From: Desulfobulbaceae bacterium BRH_c16a
Lineage (GTDB): Bacteria > Desulfobacterota > Desulfobulbia > Desulfobulbales > Desulfocapsaceae
Direction of reading: 5' to 3'
Assembly (NCBI GenBank): GCA_000961725.1
Contig: LADS01000067.1
Location: 1-47,654 of the forward strand
Length of the DNA stretch: 47,654 nt
This document shows positions 44,301 to 47,654 of this stretch, piece by piece (positions within the stretch are counted from its first letter, which is position 1; every line of letters starts with the position of its first letter). Under the pieces are notes generated by a model. It worked only from the letters and a program-made list of their open reading frames with translations, was not told where the DNA came from and did not search any database. Made by a program: the position numbers and the translations under genes.

Positions 44301-44355
44301 GCCGGAGCTTTTCACCGATTTTTTGCAGGAAGCGGATCTCTTTATCAGCGCGTAA
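41305..44355 (+). CDS. SWIM-finger SNF2-family helicase
   Basis: The 1016-aa product has two SWIM zinc fingers: CDCTADDNTACLHM near 81 and CSCPDFAGNQLGTCKHIE near 171. A linker follows, then a SWI2/SNF2 translocase with Walker A DDMGLGKTLQ near 337, DEAQ box MDEAQRIKN near 433, LTGTPLENRLEDLYSL, and helicase C motifs (VVFSQWEMMTRL, STDAGGVGLNLQ, RIHRLGQKRRVQI). A C-terminal region of about 250 residues without a known domain finishes it. It would move along duplex DNA or strip proteins from it, as in the RapA/HepA group. AGGAG lies 9 bases before ATG 41305; an upstream in-frame extension to 41239 has no ribosome site. Confidence 0.92.
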   Translation: MSFSFVSGDKDIFLFDREELERIGSVEIVGRGLTCFNENRVISIDSDDNRLWASVENEKGDNLPLTVQIEKGPENTLLASCDCTADDNTACLHMVASLFAYADLCHENDGLMSAVDTAIKDRIKRAKTEVRVEAESGQPWFGSWRASSVNAPFPRTYRVVIRSLDKRRNYCSCPDFAGNQLGTCKHIEAVLHKIGKHPEHKSFAGQTPPFPYIYLSWEHEAAPVVCLYRSGEIEPVLQNLFEEYFSADGAFTGRMPEDFFRFVELADRKGNIHIGEDALDWANHQARSAAQQQRSRKIKEAIETTRGRLPGINARLYPYQVTGTAFLAGTGRALLADDMGLGKTLQAIAAATWLVNHEGVKKTLIICPASLKQQWAREIAKFTNLQSRIIGGPPADRAAQYRQQANFFILNYELVLRDLSVITESLCPDLIIMDEAQRIKNWRTKIATAVKLIPSRFTFVLTGTPLENRLEDLYSLMQVVDSKTLGPLWRYMVDFHVTDERGKVLGYRNLSLLRQRLQPVMLRRDRSLVNDQLPERINQRLDVAMTSRQVEIHDDGMAKAGRLAQIAKRRPLTPTEQNRLIAALQQARMACNSAGLVDKETEESPKIDEMEILLEEICLQEGRKAVVFSQWEMMTRLVEKRLHRMGLGFVRLHGGVPTGQRGALMDSFRDDDGIQVFVSTDAGGVGLNLQSGSALINLDVPWNPAVLEQRNARIHRLGQKRRVQIITMVAADSYEQQVLELVGTKQNLFDNVIKEDAVEDVVGVSKKLLETLIDNLVEEEAPREQAASSPSENIDAIDNDQLPETPQSSRSQTTFRDTRTEEAIHHCIEELQVHLGLRIERIFGAQGGLICVLDRVDEEADALAVTLSERVPVALIDQYALRGLSRLGAASPLAEAETYYDQTRQPKNSGPTKLQLLALEKLEAARVLAERQMQKPSLDLLLSAILAKAGDLAGRDKPITASEAGVWIYGEALPKALLNEAEANLLMRGIGLNLAEKLPPELFTDFLQEADLFISA

Positions 44356-44412
44356 TTAAACTACCGACGGCTGCTGCGGCCGCTTGGTCGTGATTGTTGG
44401 AGAAGAGGCGAA

Positions 44413-45291
44413 ATGGAACGAAATGAAGAAAAACCAAGGATTTTTTCCCTGGACAACGAGACCGGCGGTTATCTCGCCAAAATTCAAGACGTCGACACGG
44501 CACGGCGTTTCAACTGCACGCTCGATTGCTGCGAGAATCCCGTTTGTACCTGCGGAACGGTCGATATTACCTTTATCCCTTTGGAAAACGGCGAAACGGA
44601 CAAGCCGAGCCCCCATCGGGTGAGTATCGATGTCATTCATCGAAAGCTTGATCAGACGAAACAAAAAAGTGTTTCCAGGAGGGATGAGACATTTGCCCAA
44701 ATCCTTCTATCCGGCATGAACGACGCGGATTTTCAATTCTTATGGAAGCGTTATTTCACATACAAAAACAAGATAACCGAAAACGCTCCGCCTGACGCAA
44801 TCGATGCCGTATTCGACTTTTTGGAGGTCGAACAGGATGGGCTGATGTATGCATACCAAGATGTTTTACCCTATGGCGATGCCCTCTCTGTTCGAATAAA
44901 CGGAAAAAATTGTTCCATCTATGATCATCATTGCCTTCTCCCGAAATGTTCGTGCACTGACACAAATCTGTCATTTTTCCCGACAGAAGAGACAGAAACA
45001 AAAGGCGAAGAACTCTTTTCGGCTGTTTTGAATATTAAGAAGAAAAAATGGAAAGCGGTTGAAGGCGGCACACCTTTCGCCGATATCGAGTCGGTAAGAT
45101 CGGCAATAGAAGATCAAATTCCGGATATATACCAGCTCCTGCTCAAGCGACAACGCAAACTCAAAGAAATTTATGTTCACTGCAAAAAGTTACATTTCAA
45201 GCAACCGCATCGATCGACCAACGTCGGAAGGAACGATCCCTGTCCATGCGGGAGTGGCAAAAAATATAAAAAATGCTGTTTGGCGTCGTAA
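44413..45291 (+). CDS. SEC-C motif protein
   Basis: The 292-aa product ends in a SEC-C zinc motif (VGRNDPCPCGSGKKYKKCC), as in SecA and YecA proteins, where it binds zinc and contacts nucleic acid or partner proteins. It also has an N-terminal Cys-rich segment (CTLDCCENPVCTCGTVDITF), and another Cys cluster (CLLPKCSCTDTNL) near 180 that resembles a zinc knuckle. The rest is unassigned. It begins 58 bp after the SNF2 gene, with GGAG-type sequence upstream, so the two probably form one operon. A role as a zinc-finger accessory to the helicase is suggested by position only. Confidence 0.8.
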   Translation: MERNEEKPRIFSLDNETGGYLAKIQDVDTARRFNCTLDCCENPVCTCGTVDITFIPLENGETDKPSPHRVSIDVIHRKLDQTKQKSVSRRDETFAQILLSGMNDADFQFLWKRYFTYKNKITENAPPDAIDAVFDFLEVEQDGLMYAYQDVLPYGDALSVRINGKNCSIYDHHCLLPKCSCTDTNLSFFPTEETETKGEELFSAVLNIKKKKWKAVEGGTPFADIESVRSAIEDQIPDIYQLLLKRQRKLKEIYVHCKKLHFKQPHRSTNVGRNDPCPCGSGKKYKKCCLAS

Positions 45292-45336
45292 ATCATCTTG
45301 GTGACCATTCGCTCCTGGGTAAATGATTTCATGGGG

Positions 45337-45385
45337 GTATGTTCTGGGGACTGTATGTTCTGGGTATGTTCTGGGGACAGCATAC
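45337..45385 (+). repeat. RAYT flanking repeat, left
   Basis: Three units of GTATGTTCTG lie here, two extended to ggggac(t/a)g, ending in cagcatac directly before the transposase stop codon. They are inverted relative to the units at 46089-46128. This type of CTGGGGACAG palindrome is the REP-like partner of these transposases. Confidence 0.7.
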
Positions 45386-46045
45386 TTAACTCCTGGCCTT
45401 TTTAGGACCAGGCTTTTTCGGTCTTAGAATCCGATCAAGTGTGAGCTCCAGTTTTTCAATAAATCCTTCCGCGCCTAAAGGTCGACCGGTACGTTCATGG
45501 CGGTGAATCATATCAATTTCATCCTGCGGGGTGAGCTTCAGAAAACTGCGCCAGTCCGAAACCAACTCAAGCAACGGCGAAACTTGTACGAGTCCATCGT
45601 CCTCTCCAGATAGATGTGCTTTGGCACTGCTCCATCGGTAATCTTCCGGATTTTGCACCAGCTTTGCCGCGACTGGATTCATTTCTATATACCGTGCCGT
45701 TGCCAACAAGTATTGCTCATCCATGGAAAAGGATGCAAATCTTTCCTGCCACAGATGCCCTCGCCATTTTTCACGAAAATTGATCCGCCTGGTATAACGA
45801 CGATGAGCTTCGCCTATGGCGCGAGAAAGTGCCCCTTCGATGTAGGGCACGGCGATAAGATGAACATGATTCGGCATCAGGCACCAGGCCCAGATCTCGA
45901 CATGATACTTACGACACCATTGTGCCATCAACTCAATATAAGCTAAGTAATCATCCTCGCAGAAAAATGTCTGCTGACGACGGTTACCACGCTGCGTGAT
46001 ATGATGTGGATAGCCTGGGGCTACTGCACGTGCTATTCTTGCCAT
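45386..46045 (-). CDS. REP-associated tyrosine transposase (RAYT, IS200-like)
   Basis: The 219-aa product has the Y1_Tnp fold: MARIARAVAPGYPHHITQRG at the N-terminus, the HUH motif in MPNHVHLIAVP near 60, WQERFASFSMDE, and the catalytic Tyr region ATARYIEMNPV. The C-terminus ends in a basic tail, LRPKKPGPKKARS. RAYTs are single-copy, usually immobile transposases that cut REP-like palindromes. The expected palindromes flank this gene on both sides (45337-45385 and 46089-46128). It appears intact. Confidence 0.92.
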   Translation of the reverse strand: MARIARAVAPGYPHHITQRGNRRQQTFFCEDDYLAYIELMAQWCRKYHVEIWAWCLMPNHVHLIAVPYIEGALSRAIGEAHRRYTRRINFREKWRGHLWQERFASFSMDEQYLLATARYIEMNPVAAKLVQNPEDYRWSSAKAHLSGEDDGLVQVSPLLELVSDWRSFLKLTPQDEIDMIHRHERTGRPLGAEGFIEKLELTLDRILRPKKPGPKKARS

Positions 46046-46088
46046 ACTGGAAACATAACAATATCAGTTAATAATTGTCAATAATATA

Positions 46089-46128
46089 TATACTGTCCCC
46101 AGAATACCAGAATACACAGAATACACAC
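46089..46128 (-). repeat. RAYT flanking repeat, right
   Basis: Read on the minus strand, this is three GTATTCTG units followed by GGGGACAG and TATA, the inverted counterpart of 45337-45385. The boundary with the regulator remnant at 46129 is abrupt, as expected at an insertion edge. Confidence 0.65.
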
Positions 46129-46263
46129 TTCAATAGTACTGATTTTACTGCAGAATTTGACGTTTCGGTTCGAACAGCCCATCGGGAAATGCGTTTTGTT
46201 CGCGAAGATTATTTTGGTGATCAGCTGAAGTATGACATCGTAAACCGGTCTACCGAGTACCCG
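46129..46263 (+). pseudogene. Truncated WYL/HTH regulator remnant
   Basis: Reading through from 46129, the peptide STDFTAEFDVSVRTAHREMR, then FVREDYFGDQLKYDIVNR, matches the HTH of WYL-type regulators, where EFEVSxRTxxRDIxFLRD is usual. There is no start codon upstream except within the RAYT repeat, and the match stops near 46263, just before the mqsA gene. The N-terminal part was replaced by the RAYT edge and the C-terminal WYL domain is missing. Confidence 0.55.
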
Positions 46264-46290
46264 CCGGCAAAGCCGCACAATGTCGAGCGT

Positions 46291-46692
46291 CTACGCCGCT
46301 CTAACCTCGCCAAGCAAATCAGGATGCCGATCAAGCACCTTGAGCAGTTTCACCAGGGCCAACGGCGGCTTGGTTTTTCCATTTTCGTAACGCGAGAACG
46401 CATTTACCCCGCCGCCAAAGAGTTCGGCAGCTTCACGTTGATCAATCTTGAGCTTTTTCCGCACCCTGGCAATGAATTTCGGATCTACGATTGCAGCATT
46501 CACCTGCTTGGAGAACTCACGCATTTCCTGCATTACACGACCCGATTCAGCCGCATTGAGGATTGATTCAGCACAGGCCGGGCAAAAATCGCCGGTTACT
46601 GCTGGAATAGACGTGGTTTCGCCTTTGTAGGTGCAAGGTAAATCACGGGTGTCATGGATTAACTCCGCCGCTCCGCAAACAAGACATTTCAT
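46291..46692 (-). CDS. mqsA: MqsA antitoxin
   Basis: The 133-aa product has the two MqsA domains. The N-terminal zinc domain has MKCLVCG and FCPACAESI (four Cys), which bind the MqsR toxin. A C-terminal Xre-type HTH has IARVRKKLKIDQREAAELFG, then GGVNAFSRYENGKTKP. Length agrees with E. coli MqsA (131 aa). The ATG at 46692 is preferred because AGGAG lies 8 bases upstream; an ATG at 46698 overlaps the mqsR stop but is only 2 bases from that site. MqsA represses the operon and neutralises MqsR. Confidence 0.93.
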   Translation of the reverse strand: MKCLVCGAAELIHDTRDLPCTYKGETTSIPAVTGDFCPACAESILNAAESGRVMQEMREFSKQVNAAIVDPKFIARVRKKLKIDQREAAELFGGGVNAFSRYENGKTKPPLALVKLLKVLDRHPDLLGEVRAA

Positions 46693-46694
46693 AA

Positions 46695-46991
46695 TCATAA
46701 CTCCTTGAAAGAAACAATCAGCACGTCATCAATGACCGTCAGTTTCAGGTACACATCGCCAGCCGAAGTATTCGGCCGATAGACATCCTGCCAGATCTTA
46801 TGATCAGCGAGAGAGGTCATGCTTTTATAGAAATCCGCAGATGAGAGCGATAACACCACATCCAACATGCCTTGAAAGTCGAACCCCAATGTTACCGCCC
46901 CGGTACGTGCCGATTGTGTGGTTCGTACTTTGCCAGCCTCGACCAATCCTTTGACAACAGCCAGATCACAATGTGGTGTTCGTTTCTCCAT
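46695..46991 (-). CDS. mqsR: MqsR mRNA-interferase toxin
   Basis: The 98-aa product (MEKRTPHCDLAVVKGLVEAG and later DFYKSMTSLADHKIWQDVYR, ending LTVIDDVLIVSFKEL) has the length and sequence of E. coli MqsR. MqsR is a ribosome-independent endoribonuclease that cuts at GCU. The toxin gene precedes the antitoxin gene, the order typical of this family. An upstream in-frame ATG (46997) overlaps the -10 box and is rejected. Confidence 0.95.
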   Translation of the reverse strand: MEKRTPHCDLAVVKGLVEAGKVRTTQSARTGAVTLGFDFQGMLDVVLSLSSADFYKSMTSLADHKIWQDVYRPNTSAGDVYLKLTVIDDVLIVSFKEL

Positions 46992-46996
46992 GATCA

Positions 46997-47025
46997 AATA
47001 TAACCAAGTTGGTTGATTTTAGCAA
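46997..47025 (-). promoter_or_regulatory. mqsRA promoter with MqsA-type operator in the spacer
   Basis: The minus strand reads TTGCTA (47025-47020), a 17-base spacer, and TATATT (47002-46997). The palindrome AACCAAGTTGGTT (47002-47014) sits in the spacer next to the -10 box, as expected for autorepression. A second half site (AGTTGGGTTAAG) lies upstream near 47050. Confidence 0.7.
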
Positions 47026-47185
47026 GTAGGTTAACACAAACATTTCTCTTAACCCAACTTTTTGCGAATAATTATCAAACTGCTCTGTAAGCCGCATTTT
47101 CATTTTGCGATAAATTTAAAACAACGCAATAACAGCAAGATAAAATTTTCTTGCGGTTTGTAGTGCCATAAAATAAATTTAATTG

Positions 47186-47214
47186 TTGACATGGGCTGTT
47201 TTTTATGCCACAAT
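47186..47214 (+). promoter_or_regulatory. Promoter of the IS1634-type transposase
   Basis: A perfect TTGACA (47186-47191), a 17-base spacer and CACAAT (47209-47214) lie a few bases before the ATG at 47222. The resulting leader would be very short, so translation may be leaderless or start from upstream read-through. Confidence 0.55.
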
Positions 47215-47221
47215 CGGCTCC

Positions 47222-47654
47222 ATGTATATTCGAAGAACATCTATCAAAAGCAGGAAGGACGGGTCGCATTATTACAGCTATCGGCTGGTCGAATCCAAGC
47301 GTACTGAGAAGGGAGTGCGACAGCAGACCCTTCTCAATCTGGGTGCCGATTTTGCGCTGCCGAGAGAGCAGTGGTCTGACCTGACTAAACGGATCGAGGG
47401 CATTCTCAGCGGGCAACAGAGCTTGTTTGATGTTGATAGTGATATCGAACAGTTATCCCAGTCTTATGCTTCGAGAATTATCGCGTCATATCAAGATGTT
47501 GAAAGTATTGAAGATGACGACTTCCGTGAGGTCGACCTCGACAGTCTGGAAATGAGCAGGCCGCGCAGTGTTGGTGTCGAACATGTCACCCTGGAGGCCT
47601 TGCGGCTCCTGGACCTTGACAGCAAATTCAAGGAACTCGGCTTCAATGGACCGC
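47222..47654 (+). CDS. IS1634-family transposase, 3' part cut by window edge
   Basis: 144 codons are visible. MYIRRTSIKSRKDGSHYYSY, then RLVESKRTEKGVRQQTLLNLG, is the characteristic N-terminus of IS1634/IS4-type DDE transposases. The frame stays open to the window edge. The DDE residues lie beyond it, so intactness cannot be judged. No stop or frameshift is seen in the visible part. Confidence 0.85.
   Translation, partial: MYIRRTSIKSRKDGSHYYSYRLVESKRTEKGVRQQTLLNLGADFALPREQWSDLTKRIEGILSGQQSLFDVDSDIEQLSQSYASRIIASYQDVESIEDDDFREVDLDSLEMSRPRSVGVEHVTLEALRLLDLDSKFKELGFNGP

Noticed and set aside
1..47654. tRNA, rRNA and CRISPR arrays
   Set aside because: No cloverleaf, rRNA-like conserved stretch or regularly spaced repeats were seen on reading both strands.

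Overview
The window looks like a Gram-negative, anaerobe-type chromosome, most likely a Desulfobacterota (deltaproteobacterial) relative. The evidence is large multi-domain hybrid histidine kinases, a sigma-54 activator with sigma-54 promoters, lipoprotein and Mla outer-membrane lipid genes, and a bacterial methanol:corrinoid methyltransferase operon. The taxonomic call is inference; no rRNA or tRNA gene was seen. Transposon fragments lie at both ends: an IS630-type gene on the left, and a RAYT element, an mqsRA toxin-antitoxin pair and an IS1634-type gene on the right.

Region 1 (1-9.4 kb) looks like a self-contained envelope or osmotic stress regulon. A five-PAS hybrid kinase with a C-terminal HPt domain (2259-6644) is followed 12 bp later by an NtrC-type sigma-54 activator (6657-8180). 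Around them are small minus-strand genes: a Thr-rich lipoprotein, a secreted protein, a BON-domain lipoprotein, an lmo0937-type membrane peptide and a CsbD-like protein. Three copies of a double-dyad element (813-843, 1966-1997, 9367-9397) each lie 92-104 bp upstream of a sigma-54 -24/-12 motif, all in the same orientation. Two of the motifs are near-perfect and one is degenerate. I infer that these are the binding sites of the adjacent activator. The first promoter now reads into the IS630 element, so its original target seems to have been displaced.

Region 2 (9.5-21.2 kb) holds an ACP/acyl-AMP ligase/PlsC fusion, a universal-stress-protein plus P2-type ATPase cassette flanked by a 32-bp direct repeat, a secreted PQQ-type sugar dehydrogenase, and a four-gene Mla/MCE lipid transporter operon.

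Region 3 (21.2-25.3 kb) is a compact minus-strand operon: a 47-aa protein, a PHP/SMC-like ATPase and an AlbA_2 protein, with their own promoter. It is a good candidate anti-phage module. A tandem DUF1566 protein follows.

Region 4 (26.5-41 kb) is a methanol-use operon: mtaC, mtaB, a corrinoid-activating ASKHA ATPase, a DUF1638 protein, then two sensor kinases. The first kinase is 2436 aa and joins a probable pseudokinase, an AAA/TPR signalling core, GAF, two PAS, a PocR ligand sensor, a histidine kinase and a receiver. Genes from DUF1638 onward overlap by ATGA, so sensing and catalysis appear to be made together from the sigma-70 promoter at 26530.

Region 5 (41-47.7 kb) has a SWIM/SNF2 helicase with a SEC-C partner, then the mobile and toxin-antitoxin island, which includes a truncated WYL-type regulator remnant.
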